A DNA stretch of 36,416 nucleotides from an uncultured Clostridia bacterium (GCA_947624355.1 CANQKI010000014.1:1-36416); one strand, 5' to 3'. Positions 24,603-32,606 are shown, counted from the first letter of the stretch. Program-made: numbers and translations. Notes: generated by a model not told the origin, from the letters alone.

Positions 24603-25568
24603 ATGCCCATGATCCGCCGGTTGATGTGCCTGACGGCCGCCGTGCTGCTGGCCGCTCTTTTTGCTTTGCCCGCCTCGGCAGAATTGACGCCCCTGCCCAT
24701 GAACGATCTTTCCTTCGGCCCGGCGCCCAAGGATGAAAATTATCTGGATGACTGGACGTACGCGGACGAATCCATTTCCGTAAAGCTGGGCGAAGGCCGC
24801 TGGTGCGATACAACGTACATGTACGCCCATGTGAAGATTGCCGATCCTTCCCAGCTGCGCACCGTGCCGGCCAATGTTTACACCTCCCCCAACGCGAAAT
24901 TCACCGCCGGTTCCTCCGACGCCAATTTCCGGGGGCGGCTGGTGGCCGCGAAGGTGAACGCGGTGGTGGCCCTCAACGGGGATTTCTATACCAAGCCCAA
25001 CGTGGTCAAGGTGGTGCTGCGGCAGGGGCAGCAGGTGCGCAACAAGGCAGAAGGCAATTCCGACGTGCTGATCATCGACAAAAACGGCGATTTTTCCTAT
25101 CTGCCCCTTTGCACCCAGGCGGACTATGAAGCCTATTACGTCCAGCACGCTTTGGAAATGTACCAGGCTTTCTGTTTCGGCCCCGTGCTGGTGAAGGACG
25201 GAAAAAGCCTTATCGATGAAAGCTATCTCAACAAATCCATCGGCTCCCAGAACAACACCCAGCGCTCCGCCATCGCCCAGCTGGGCGAACTGGAATACCT
25301 GCTGGTGGTGTGCGCCAGCAATGAGGCCTATGAAAAGGATAAGGGCCTGACGCTGTATGAATTTGCGGCTTTGTGCGAGCAGCTGGGCAAGGAGCTGAGC
25401 GAAAACGGCTGCCGCCTGGCCTACAACCTGGACGGCGGCAACAGCACCACACTGGTGTTCAAGCGGATGGATCCCAAGGAAAACAGGCTGAAATACGTAA
25501 AGGCCAATTGGCCCGAGAAAGAACGTTTTTTAGGCGATATCATTTATTTCGCCACGCTGGTAAAATAA
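24603..25568 (+). CDS. Exported phosphodiester glycosidase (NAGPA/DUF2233 family)
   Basis: This 321-residue protein has a clear signal peptide (about 1-27, cleaved after PASA). The rest matches the family of N-acetylglucosamine-1-phosphodiester alpha-N-acetylglucosaminidase: VVALNGDFY (about 119-127), a central GPVLVKDGK, and the diagnostic LDGGNSTT with Asp277. Relatives remove sugars from phosphodiesters, and bacterial members are linked to cell-wall glycopolymers or exopolysaccharide. It is the first gene of a tight three-gene unit, with the next start 2 nt after its stop. The substrate is unknown; a teichoic-acid-type polymer is an inference. Confidence 0.82.
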   Translation: MPMIRRLMCLTAAVLLAALFALPASAELTPLPMNDLSFGPAPKDENYLDDWTYADESISVKLGEGRWCDTTYMYAHVKIADPSQLRTVPANVYTSPNAKFTAGSSDANFRGRLVAAKVNAVVALNGDFYTKPNVVKVVLRQGQQVRNKAEGNSDVLIIDKNGDFSYLPLCTQADYEAYYVQHALEMYQAFCFGPVLVKDGKSLIDESYLNKSIGSQNNTQRSAIAQLGELEYLLVVCASNEAYEKDKGLTLYEFAALCEQLGKELSENGCRLAYNLDGGNSTTLVFKRMDPKENRLKYVKANWPEKERFLGDIIYFATLVK

Positions 25569-25569
25569 C

Positions 25570-26544
25570 ATGGGCGCGGAAATTGTGACGGTATCCCTGG
25601 GCGGGGCGTCGGTGACGCTGTACGCCCTGCTGGCCGCGGCGGGCTTTGTGTGCGCCGCGCTTCTTTCCCGCTTTATTCTGCCAAAGCGCGGCCCCAACCG
25701 GGGGCAAAGGCTGCTTTTCGCCGCTGTCGCGGGGATATTTTCCCTGGGGCTTGGACGGCTGATTTTCTGCCTGGTACGCTTTGACAGCCTGTTTTTCGAC
25801 GAAATGGGCCATGCCCTGGGCATTGCGCCCTTCTTTGATACGGCCCTGGGGGGCGTCAGCATGGTGGGCGCGCTGCTTGGGCTCCCCCTGGCGGCCCTGC
25901 TTTGCGGTGCAGTGACAAAGAAAAAAGCGGCGGATTACCTGGATATCGCCGCCCTGCCGGCCCTCGGTTATTTCTGCTTCATGCGGGCCATCGAGCCCCT
26001 CTGCGGCCAGGGGTACGGGGACTATCTGGAGAATTCCCCCTTCGCCTTTCCCCCGCTGGCCATCGTCACCGAATGGGGCGACGCATTCGTGGCCGTCTGC
26101 TGGATCGAGGCAATATTAGCATTGATTGTGCTGGTCGCCCTGATTTTCGCGGGACGGAAAACGCGGCGGCCCGGCACGATTTCCCTGTACGCCGCCGCGC
26201 TGCTGCCCGCCTGTCAGGTGCTGCCCGAATGCCTGCGCTGCGACGACGCGCTCTACATCTTCATTTTCGCCCGGGTGACGCACATCGGCTATGCGTTCCT
26301 GCTGTTCTTTGCCCTGCTGCTTCCGCTGATCGGGGGCAGCAAAAAAGGCCTCGCCCCGTGGAAGGCGGCCGTTGAAATAACGGTTATGCTGCTGGGCCTG
26401 GGCCTTTGCATCGGCACGATCTTCGCCCTGGACAAAACCAACCTGCCAAAGCTGCTGGTGTACGCCGTCATGGCGCTGGATATGGCGGGGCTGGCCTTTC
26501 TGGCCTGCCGACGCATTTATAAGGAGGACTGCCGTCCATGCTGA
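25570..26544 (+). CDS. Polytopic membrane protein, Lgt-like and probably divergent
   Basis: This 324-residue protein is almost entirely hydrophobic, with about seven to eight predicted helices. GGVSMVGALLGLPLAALL followed by ADYLDIAALPALGYFCFMRAIEPLCGQGYGDYLE has the layout of prolipoprotein diacylglyceryl transferase (helix, then LD..AP...GQ..GR.G). However, the conserved His of the Lgt GG(L)xxxHGG region and the GRIGNF(L)NGE signature are not intact, so lipoprotein modification is doubtful. It starts 2 nt after the glycosidase stop with no clear ribosome site, which suggests translational coupling. It overlaps the RCC1 gene by 7 nt. It could be an accessory to the exported partners. Confidence 0.55.
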   Translation: MGAEIVTVSLGGASVTLYALLAAAGFVCAALLSRFILPKRGPNRGQRLLFAAVAGIFSLGLGRLIFCLVRFDSLFFDEMGHALGIAPFFDTALGGVSMVGALLGLPLAALLCGAVTKKKAADYLDIAALPALGYFCFMRAIEPLCGQGYGDYLENSPFAFPPLAIVTEWGDAFVAVCWIEAILALIVLVALIFAGRKTRRPGTISLYAAALLPACQVLPECLRCDDALYIFIFARVTHIGYAFLLFFALLLPLIGGSKKGLAPWKAAVEITVMLLGLGLCIGTIFALDKTNLPKLLVYAVMALDMAGLAFLACRRIYKEDCRPC

Positions 26545-27713
26545 AAAAAATTCTGGGGTTTGCGCTGCTTCTGTGCCTGCTGGTTTCCCCCGCTTCGGCC
26601 CTGGTGTATGAACTGGAGGACGGGCGCACGGTGATGGTTTCCGTGGGCGGCAGCTTCGCCTATTCCCGGGACACCGCCGGAAACATCCGCGTGTGGGGCG
26701 ACAACCAGTTCGGCCAGCTGGGCAAGGGCAATACCAAACAGAGCTTTGCCGTGGCCGATTTCAAAACCAAGCAGGCAGAATTGGACGTAAGCCATATGGT
26801 GGACGTGGTGACGGCTACCGATTTCAGCTTCATGTGGATGGACGACGGCTCCATGTTCGGGGTGGGCAGCAACGTGTACCTCCCCCTCACCATGCCCCAG
26901 GATATTTCCTATTCCACCCATGTGCGGGTCAACCTGCCCGAGCCCGCCGCCGCCGTGGCCACGGGGTTCGGCCATGTGCTGATTCTCACCGAAAACGGCG
27001 AAGTGTACGCCTGGGGGCGCAACAGCCAGGGCCAGGTAGGCAACGGAAAAACGGTCAAGACCAACGTGCCTTATAAACTGCCCCTGCAAAACATCGTGCA
27101 GATCGCCTGCGGGGGCAAATTCTCCCTGGCGCTGGATAAGGACGGGGTGCTGTGGGGCTGGGGCGACAATGAATACCACCAGCTGTCCCCTGATTCCCAT
27201 CCCTACCAGCCGACCCCCGCCCCCGTGGATTACGGCGGGGTGGACATCGCGTACATCGACGCGGGCGACGCCTCCGTGGTGCTGCTGGACAAGAACGGCG
27301 TTCTCTGGACCTGGGGGCGCAACCATGTGCAGGAACTGGGTTACGACACCAACGGGCAGACCACTTCCGCCCCCCGGCCCGTGCCCCTGCCCCTGCCTGT
27401 CACCTTTGTGGCGGCCTACTCCTATCAGACCTACGCCATCCTGACGGACGGCTCCCTCTGGAGCTGGGGCAACAACACCTACGGCCAGCTGGGCCAGGGC
27501 TTCCGCACCGCCTCCGGCCTGGGCGTGCTTCCCGGCAAGGCGTACGATAAGGATGTAGTGCTGGTGCAGGGCGGCAGCCTGTACTGCGTGGCCATGCTGA
27601 AGGACGGCACCATCCTCACCGCCGGCATCAGCAAATTCGGCCAGCAGGGGGACGGAACGGACCAAACCAAGCCCACCCTGGCCCCCAACGGCATGAACCT
27701 GATCGTCAATTAA
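26538..27713 (+). CDS. Exported RCC1-repeat beta-propeller protein
   Basis: This 391-residue protein has a signal peptide (about 1-22). Repeats of the RCC1 type follow, each with a W-G-N/D-N-xx-G-Q-L/V-G core: VWGDNQFGQLG (about 53-63), AWGRNSQGQVG, GWGDNEYHQL, TWGRNHVQELG and SWGNNTYGQLG. This makes a five-to-seven-bladed propeller outside the membrane. Such proteins usually act as binding scaffolds; the ligand is unknown. The start overlaps the Lgt-like gene by 7 nt and has AAGGAGGA within it. It ends 2 nt before the convergent sfsA stop. Confidence 0.85.
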   Translation: MLKKILGFALLLCLLVSPASALVYELEDGRTVMVSVGGSFAYSRDTAGNIRVWGDNQFGQLGKGNTKQSFAVADFKTKQAELDVSHMVDVVTATDFSFMWMDDGSMFGVGSNVYLPLTMPQDISYSTHVRVNLPEPAAAVATGFGHVLILTENGEVYAWGRNSQGQVGNGKTVKTNVPYKLPLQNIVQIACGGKFSLALDKDGVLWGWGDNEYHQLSPDSHPYQPTPAPVDYGGVDIAYIDAGDASVVLLDKNGVLWTWGRNHVQELGYDTNGQTTSAPRPVPLPLPVTFVAAYSYQTYAILTDGSLWSWGNNTYGQLGQGFRTASGLGVLPGKAYDKDVVLVQGGSLYCVAMLKDGTILTAGISKFGQQGDGTDQTKPTLAPNGMNLIVN

Positions 27714-27715
27714 AA

Positions 27716-28393
27716 TCAGAAAGCGAGCGGCACGGGCGCGTCCAGGGTCAGGCCGTCCTCCGTTACAAGGCAGTCATAGCACAGAATATGAACGCCGGCC
27801 GCTTGGGCCCCACGAAGCGCATCCCCGAATGCGGGATGCGTTTTTTCGTTGGGTGCAAAGGCGGTTACCCCCTTCATCTGCACCAGAAACAGCACGGCGG
27901 CCTCGTATCCCGCCGCCAGGCAGTTTTCAAGTTCCCGCAGGTGCTTCACCCCGCGCTCGGTGGGCGCGTCGGGAAACAGAGCCAGGCCGTTTTCCTCCAG
28001 CGTGACCCCCTTCACCTCCAGGAAAATCTTCCTTTCCCCCGCTTCCAGATAAAAATCCAGCCGGGAATCGCCGAACCGCGCTTCGGGCCTGACCAGCGAC
28101 AGCCCGGGAAACAGCCGGGGCAGCGCCTCCCGGACGGTTTTGTTGGGGGCCTGGCTGTCCATATTGATATAAAGGCCGCCCTTCCGGACGGCCACCAGAT
28201 CGTACTTCGTTTTCCGGGCAGCCCGATCCGACCGGGCCAGGGTGACCCGCGCCCCCGGCACCAGCAGCTCCCGGCACCGGCCCGTGTTCTTCACATGGCA
28301 GGTTTCCACCCCGTCCGCCGTTTCCACCTGGGCGATAAAACGATTGGGCCGGGCAAGAAAGATGCCCGGCTCCACGTGCTCGTATAATTTCAT
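27716..28393 (-). CDS. sfsA: SfsA family DNA/RNA nuclease-like protein
   Basis: This 225-residue protein begins MKLYEHVEPGIFLARPNRF and contains CHVKNTGRCRELL, DSRLDFYL and KIFLEVKGVTLEENGLALFPDAPTERGVKHL, all hallmarks of SfsA. The family has an OB-like N-terminal part and a PD-(D/E)xK nuclease-like fold; it was first linked to sugar fermentation control in E. coli, and the biochemical role is unsettled. It starts just after the M20 gene with only a weak AGGAAA site, so it is probably the last gene of the met operon. Its stop is 2 nt from that of the RCC1 gene. Confidence 0.93.
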   Translation of the reverse strand: MKLYEHVEPGIFLARPNRFIAQVETADGVETCHVKNTGRCRELLVPGARVTLARSDRAARKTKYDLVAVRKGGLYINMDSQAPNKTVREALPRLFPGLSLVRPEARFGDSRLDFYLEAGERKIFLEVKGVTLEENGLALFPDAPTERGVKHLRELENCLAAGYEAAVLFLVQMKGVTAFAPNEKTHPAFGDALRGAQAAGVHILCYDCLVTEDGLTLDAPVPLAF

Positions 28394-28395
28394 GT

Positions 28396-29595
28396 TTACG
28401 CCGTTTCCTGCGCTTTCAGCGCCCGCTGATGATCCGCCTTGACGGCTGCCAGGGTATCCGGATGCTCGATAAGCTCCAGGGCCGTCAGCGCCAGGGCTTT
28501 CGCTCCCAAAGCGATGGACTTAAGCCCTTTTTCGGCACAGGCCGCCGCCTTGAAGGCCTCGCTGTGGCCCGGGGTGGGGGTATCGGTAATGCTGATCATG
28601 GGCTGAATGGTGGGCACCACCTGGGATACGTTGCCCACGTCGCTGGAGCCGATGCTGGCATTGACGTCCGGAACGCTCATTTTCTCCCCCAGGGATTCCA
28701 GCACTTTTCCGTACACCGCGTCGAAAACGGGAGTCTGCACGGTGTTTTCCACCCGGTTTTGATAGGGCTGCATGCGGCCTTTCGCCCCCGTCATGGCTGC
28801 CGCGCCCTCCACGATGCGCTGCACCTTCCGGTACACTTCCTCCAGCCGCGGGGCTGTGGCCGCCCGGATAAAGAATTTGGCCGCGGCGTATTCCGGCACG
28901 ATGTTGGGGGCGTCGCCGCCGTGGGTGATAATGCCGTGGATGCGCACATCGCCCGTCAGGTGCTGGCGCAGGGCGTTGACGCCGTTATAGGTGAGAATCA
29001 GCGCGTCCAGGGCGTTGATTCCCTTTTCAGGGGCGCTGGCCGCGTGGGAGGGACGGCCCCAGAACTCGATATCCACCGGGGCGCAGCCCAGGGATTTCGT
29101 GGTGGGCAGGTGCCTGTCTGAACCCGGATGCACGCACAGGGCCGCGTCCACATCCCGGAAGAACCCTTCCCGGACGAAGCTGCCCTTGGCGCTGCCGTTT
29201 TCGCCGCCCTCCTCGCCGGGGGTGCCGTACAGCCGCACCTCGCCCCCCGTTTCGTCGATCACCTGCCGCAATGCGGCGGCGGCCAGGCAGGAGGTGGCCC
29301 CGAACAGATTATGCCCGCAGCCGTGGCCGAGGCCCGTCAATGCGTCATATTCCGCCAGGAACACCAGCACCGGGCCGGGCTTTGCGGCCTTATAGGAGGC
29401 AGTAAAGCCCGTGCGGTGCCCTGCCACGTCCACCTGCACCGAAAAGCCCTCTTTCTTCATCTGTTCGGACAGGCGTTCGCAGGCAAAAAATTCGTAATTG
29501 CTGACCTCGGGCTTTCCGTGGATATCCAAGGCAATCTGCCGGTATTCGGGCCATTTTTCATCAGCATACCGGAGAATGGTATCGCGGCGGGTCAC
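28396..29595 (-). CDS. M20 family amidohydrolase in a methionine-uptake operon
   Basis: This 399-residue metal-dependent hydrolase has metal-binding motifs EYDAL and GHGCGHN (about 83-103), the GTPGEEGGE segment with the catalytic/metal Glu, CVHPGSDRH, and GRPSHAA at the start of the dimerisation domain. It resembles the AbgB / PM20D2 (aminoacylase-1-like) branch that releases amino acids from N-acyl or dipeptide-like conjugates. Start: GTG 29595 behind GGGGAGG. It lies 15 nt after metI. M20 genes also sit inside metNIQ loci of streptococci, which supports a role in freeing methionine from an imported or internal derivative; the substrate is inferred. Confidence 0.85.
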   Translation of the reverse strand: MTRRDTILRYADEKWPEYRQIALDIHGKPEVSNYEFFACERLSEQMKKEGFSVQVDVAGHRTGFTASYKAAKPGPVLVFLAEYDALTGLGHGCGHNLFGATSCLAAAALRQVIDETGGEVRLYGTPGEEGGENGSAKGSFVREGFFRDVDAALCVHPGSDRHLPTTKSLGCAPVDIEFWGRPSHAASAPEKGINALDALILTYNGVNALRQHLTGDVRIHGIITHGGDAPNIVPEYAAAKFFIRAATAPRLEEVYRKVQRIVEGAAAMTGAKGRMQPYQNRVENTVQTPVFDAVYGKVLESLGEKMSVPDVNASIGSSDVGNVSQVVPTIQPMISITDTPTPGHSEAFKAAACAEKGLKSIALGAKALALTALELIEHPDTLAAVKADHQRALKAQETA

Positions 29596-29610
29596 TGCTT
29601 TTTCCTCCCC

Positions 29611-30315
29611 TCAGTGCTTCACGCGGAACAGGCCGCGGTTGGTGGTGCGTTTGGCCAGGAAATTGCCCAGGGTCTGCAGCAGGAACACCAGCACCAGCAG
29701 CACGATGACGCACACGTTCACAATGTCCTGATGATTCTGGTTCTGGCCGTAATTGATGGCAAAGCTGCCGATGCCGCCTGCGCCCACGGCCCCGGCCATG
29801 GTGGTCAGGCCAATGAGGCTGATAGCCGTCACGGTGGTGACGCGGATGATCTCGGGCACCGCTTCATGCAGGTACACCCGGAACACCAGGCCCCAGGTGC
29901 CGCTGCCCATGCTGCGGGCCGCCTCGATCTTGCCCGGGTCCACGCCGGAGATCGCCACCTCCACCTGCCGGGTGTAAAAGGGCACCGTGCCGAACACCAG
30001 GGGCAGAATGGCCCCCTTTACCCCGATGGCCGTACCCACCACGGCGCGGGTCAGGGGAATGAGGAAAATGAGAAGAATCAAAAAGGGAATGGAGCGGAAC
30101 ACGTTCACCACCACGTTGGTGATCTGGTACACAATGGGGTTTTCCCACACGCCGCCCTTCCGGGTAATGACCAACAGCACGCCGAACAACATGCCGATCA
30201 CAAAAGCGATGAGCCCGGCTTTCAGAAACATTTCCCCCGTAGCCGAACAGCTGGTTAAAAAGCGGGTGCGGTAGGCGTACAAGTTCGGCGCGATTTGCTT
30301 GATAAACTCTCCCAT
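29611..30315 (-). CDS. metI: Methionine ABC transporter permease MetI
   Basis: This 234-residue permease has about five transmembrane helices (first near 30-50) and a binding-protein-dependent transport signature in the central cytoplasmic loop, EAARSMGSGTWGLVFRVYLHEAVPEI, quoted here in two parts: EAARSMGSGTW and GLVFRVYLHEAVP. Phrases such as FRSIPFLILLIFLIPLTR match MetI closely. The start ATG shares one base with the metN stop (TGATG), so translation is coupled. The N-terminus is slightly longer than in E. coli MetI. Confidence 0.95.
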   Translation of the reverse strand: MGEFIKQIAPNLYAYRTRFLTSCSATGEMFLKAGLIAFVIGMLFGVLLVITRKGGVWENPIVYQITNVVVNVFRSIPFLILLIFLIPLTRAVVGTAIGVKGAILPLVFGTVPFYTRQVEVAISGVDPGKIEAARSMGSGTWGLVFRVYLHEAVPEIIRVTTVTAISLIGLTTMAGAVGAGGIGSFAINYGQNQNHQDIVNVCVIVLLVLVFLLQTLGNFLAKRTTNRGLFRVKH

Positions 30316-31391
30316 CAGTTCAGCACCTCGGTTCCCACATGATTCTCATTCAGGTATGCAAGGGCGGCGGCCACGTCTTCCTCTTTGCCGCTCAGGATGG
30401 CCACCAGGCCGCCCAGGGTGCTGTCCTGCAGGATCTCCACGTTGGCCAGCACGATATTGAGATCGACGTTGTAATTCCGGGCCACGGTGGTGATCAGGTG
30501 ATCCCCCACGCAGTCGTTGCCGAAGGTCAGGCGGATAAGCTTTTCCCCGGGCTTGGTCTGCACCAGCTGGGACTTGCTTTCCACCAGGGTGTCGACCTTG
30601 CTGAGGGCAGAGGCCGAGGCCACAAAGCGCTTGGCGATGGGCGTTTGCGGATTGGCGAACACGTCGTACACGTCGCCCTCCTCCACCACGCGCCCGTCCT
30701 CCATCACGGCCACCCGGCGGCAGATGGTTTTGATGACCGCCATTTCGTGGGTGATGAGCACGATGGTCAGGTGCAGCTTCTCGTTCAGTTCCTTAAGCAG
30801 GTTGAGAATGGCCGCCGTGGCGTCCGGGTCCAGGGCGCTGGTAGCCTCGTCGGAAAGCAGGATTTTGGGATTGCTGGCCAAAGCCCGGGCGATGGCCACC
30901 CGCTGCTTCTGTCCGCCGGACAGCTGGGAGGGGTATACGTCCTTTTTCTCCGTCAGCCCCACCAGCTCCAGCATTTCCAGCACCCGGGCGCGGATCGCGT
31001 CCTTCTTCATGCCGGAATACCGAAGGGGGTAAGCCACGTTTTCAAACACGGTGCTGCGGTCCAGCAGGTTAAAGTGCTGGAAAATCATGCCCACGCCCCG
31101 GCGGAGGGCGTTTTGTTCCTTGCGGCTCATGGGGCGCTTGCCGCCCTTGTCGGCAATGTACGCCCGGCCGTTTTCAAAGGTCATTTCCGGCGAATCGCCC
31201 ACGCGCAGGCTGCCGCCGTCCGGGATTTCCAACAGGTTCAGGCACCGAACCAGCGTGGATTTGCCTGCGCCGGAATAGCCGATCACGCCGTAAATTTCCC
31301 CGTCCTCCACGGTCAGGGACACGTCCTGCACGGCGTCCACGTCGCCGCCCTTTTGCTTGAAAGTCTTGCTCAGATTCTTGATCTCGATCAT
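30315..31391 (-). CDS. metN: Methionine ABC transporter ATP-binding protein MetN
   Basis: This 358-residue ATPase has Walker A GYSGAGKST (38-46), signature LSGGQKQR, Walker B ILLSDEATSALD and an H-loop LITHEM. The C-terminal 100 residues (about 260-358) form the NIL/ACT-like domain that in E. coli MetN binds methionine and shuts the transporter (trans-inhibition). A run of residues inserted before KEQNALRRGVGMIFQ (about 72-88) is longer than in most MetN. The ribosome site (GGAG, about 13 nt upstream) is poor. An intrinsic terminator lies between metQ and this gene, so expression should be lower than metQ. Confidence 0.95.
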   Translation of the reverse strand: MIEIKNLSKTFKQKGGDVDAVQDVSLTVEDGEIYGVIGYSGAGKSTLVRCLNLLEIPDGGSLRVGDSPEMTFENGRAYIADKGGKRPMSRKEQNALRRGVGMIFQHFNLLDRSTVFENVAYPLRYSGMKKDAIRARVLEMLELVGLTEKKDVYPSQLSGGQKQRVAIARALASNPKILLSDEATSALDPDATAAILNLLKELNEKLHLTIVLITHEMAVIKTICRRVAVMEDGRVVEEGDVYDVFANPQTPIAKRFVASASALSKVDTLVESKSQLVQTKPGEKLIRLTFGNDCVGDHLITTVARNYNVDLNIVLANVEILQDSTLGGLVAILSGKEEDVAAALAYLNENHVGTEVLN

Positions 31392-31422
31392 GGGATGGAT
31401 GCCGCTCCAATCTCAGGTATTT

Positions 31423-31463
31423 GCAAAAAGGAAGGTTCGGAGGCGGACGGCCGCCCCCGAACC
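31423..31463 (-). terminator. Intercistronic terminator between metQ and metN
   Basis: On the minus strand, GGTTCGG-G-GGCGG pairs with CCGCC-T-CCGAACC (7 bp, a G-U pair, 5 bp) around a CCGT loop, then TTCCTTTTTG. It starts 11 nt after the metQ stop. On the plus strand the G-U becomes an A/C mismatch, so the structure favours the minus-strand transcript. Partial termination here would give more binding protein than permease and ATPase, a common ratio in ABC importers. Confidence 0.75.
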
Positions 31464-31473
31464 GACAGGTGGA

Positions 31474-32427
31474 TTATTTCACCAGCCCGGCCGCGTCCTT
31501 CAGCGCGTCCAGGGATTCAAAGTTCTTGGAGTACAGGGACAGGGGCGCGATCAGCGTGTCGCCGATGACAGTGAGATCATAGCCGTTCACGTCGATTTCG
31601 TTCTGCAGGAAAGCCTTGTGCTGGAAGGAGTTCAGGTCGATTTCGCCGCTGTTCAAGGCTTCGTTGGGCAGGGTGTAGGCGTCAAATTCCACCAGTTCAA
31701 TATAGATGTTGGCGCCCTCGTCGTCCAGCACTTTCTGCACGGCCTTCCACTGGTCGTTCTGGGAGCCGCACACGCCCACCTTCACCACCGTCTTGCCGTC
31801 CTTGGGGGATTCATAGGAAACGATTTCCTGGGCCACTTCGGGGGTGACGGTAAATTCGGCCTCGGCGTCATAGGGGAAGGCCGGGAAGTAGGATTCGGCA
31901 TAATTGACCAGCAGGAATTCGGCCACCAGCTGGGTCTGGTACGCTTCCACGATGGTCTTGTAGGTTTCGTTGTCCTTTTCTTCCGTCCGGGCCACGATGA
32001 TGTTCACGAAGGGGTTTTCCGCGCCCTCGTCCTGCTTTTCAATGAGCAGCGCGTCCTTGGAGGGCTTGAGGCCGGCGGAGGTGGCATAGGTGCCGTTGAT
32101 GGTGCTGGCGGCATAGTCGTCCAGGGTCGCGGGCAGGGTGTTGGCAGCCACAGGCATGATTTCAATATTGTAAATGTACTTGGTTACGTCCTTGACTTCG
32201 GGGGTGAAGCCCACGGCGGGGTCAACCTCAATGAGGCCGGCGGTTTCCAGCAGCTTGATGGCGCGGGAAAGGTTGGTGCCGTCGTCGGGCACGCCGATCT
32301 TTTGGGGTTCCCCGGCCGGCTTGGAGGAAGAGGACGTAATCAGAACGGCAGCCACAACAACGGCCGCGATGACCAGCACAACGATTACGGCAATCAGGAT
32401 CTTTTTCTTGGCAGACAGGTTCTTCAT
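31474..32427 (-). CDS. metQ: Circularly permuted, membrane-anchored MetQ-type methionine-binding protein
   Basis: This 317-residue protein has an N-terminal transmembrane anchor (about 9-30) and no lipobox Cys. The NlpA/MetQ sequence then appears in swapped order. Residues 43-175 match the normally C-terminal half: KIGVPDDGTNLSRA, STINGTYATSAGL, NPFVNIIVART. After a new linker (about 176-213), residues 214-317 match the normally N-terminal half: VVKVGVCGSQ, VEFDAYTLPNEAL, GEIDLNSFQHKAF, PLSLYSKNFESLDAL. The chain stops where a normal MetQ would run into its PNDPTN segment. All expected pieces are present, and the two cut ends meet in a conventional MetQ, so a folded two-lobe protein is plausible. 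metN and metI downstream confirm the methionine system. AAGGAG precedes the ATG, which overlaps the stop of a 33-codon ORF. Confidence 0.88.
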   Translation of the reverse strand: MKNLSAKKKILIAVIVVLVIAAVVVAAVLITSSSSKPAGEPQKIGVPDDGTNLSRAIKLLETAGLIEVDPAVGFTPEVKDVTKYIYNIEIMPVAANTLPATLDDYAASTINGTYATSAGLKPSKDALLIEKQDEGAENPFVNIIVARTEEKDNETYKTIVEAYQTQLVAEFLLVNYAESYFPAFPYDAEAEFTVTPEVAQEIVSYESPKDGKTVVKVGVCGSQNDQWKAVQKVLDDEGANIYIELVEFDAYTLPNEALNSGEIDLNSFQHKAFLQNEIDVNGYDLTVIGDTLIAPLSLYSKNFESLDALKDAAGLVK

Positions 32428-32525
32428 GATGCAATCTCCTTTTTCATGTTTTTTCGGGGATGGAACAGGGAATATGGGCGATCCGACATTCGATCCTTCA
32501 CCCAGCCCACATGCAGCCCGGCCAT
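32424..32525 (-). CDS. Short ORF coupled to metQ (33 codons)
   Basis: This ORF lies between the attenuator terminator and metQ. It starts ATG 32525 behind AAGGAAG with 7-nt spacing, and its TGA stop overlaps the metQ ATG (ATGA). The peptide begins MAGLHVGWVKDRMSD and ends KKEIAS; it has no recognised domain, signal peptide or amino-acid bias. The good ribosome site and exact stop-start overlap suggest a role in translational coupling rather than a product with its own function. It could also be fortuitous. Confidence 0.45.
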   Translation of the reverse strand: MAGLHVGWVKDRMSDRPYSLFHPRKNMKKEIAS

Positions 32526-32541
32526 GGAATCACTTCCTTGC

Positions 32542-32579
32542 AATAAAAATCGGAGGGCCCCACGCGGCGGCCCTCCGAT
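32542..32579 (-). terminator. Attenuator terminator of the met operon leader
   Basis: On the minus strand, an 11-bp perfect stem (arms 32579-32569 and 32559-32549, ATCGGAGGGCC / GGCCCTCCGAT) with a 9-nt loop is followed by TTTTATT. It lies 28 nt after the stop of the Met-rich leader peptide and upstream of metQ, so it must be bypassed for operon expression. The loop and first stem base contain CGCGTGGG, complementary to an upstream leader segment. Confidence 0.85.
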
Positions 32580-32606
32580 CAGAATCACAATCCGATCACG
32601 CAGGCG

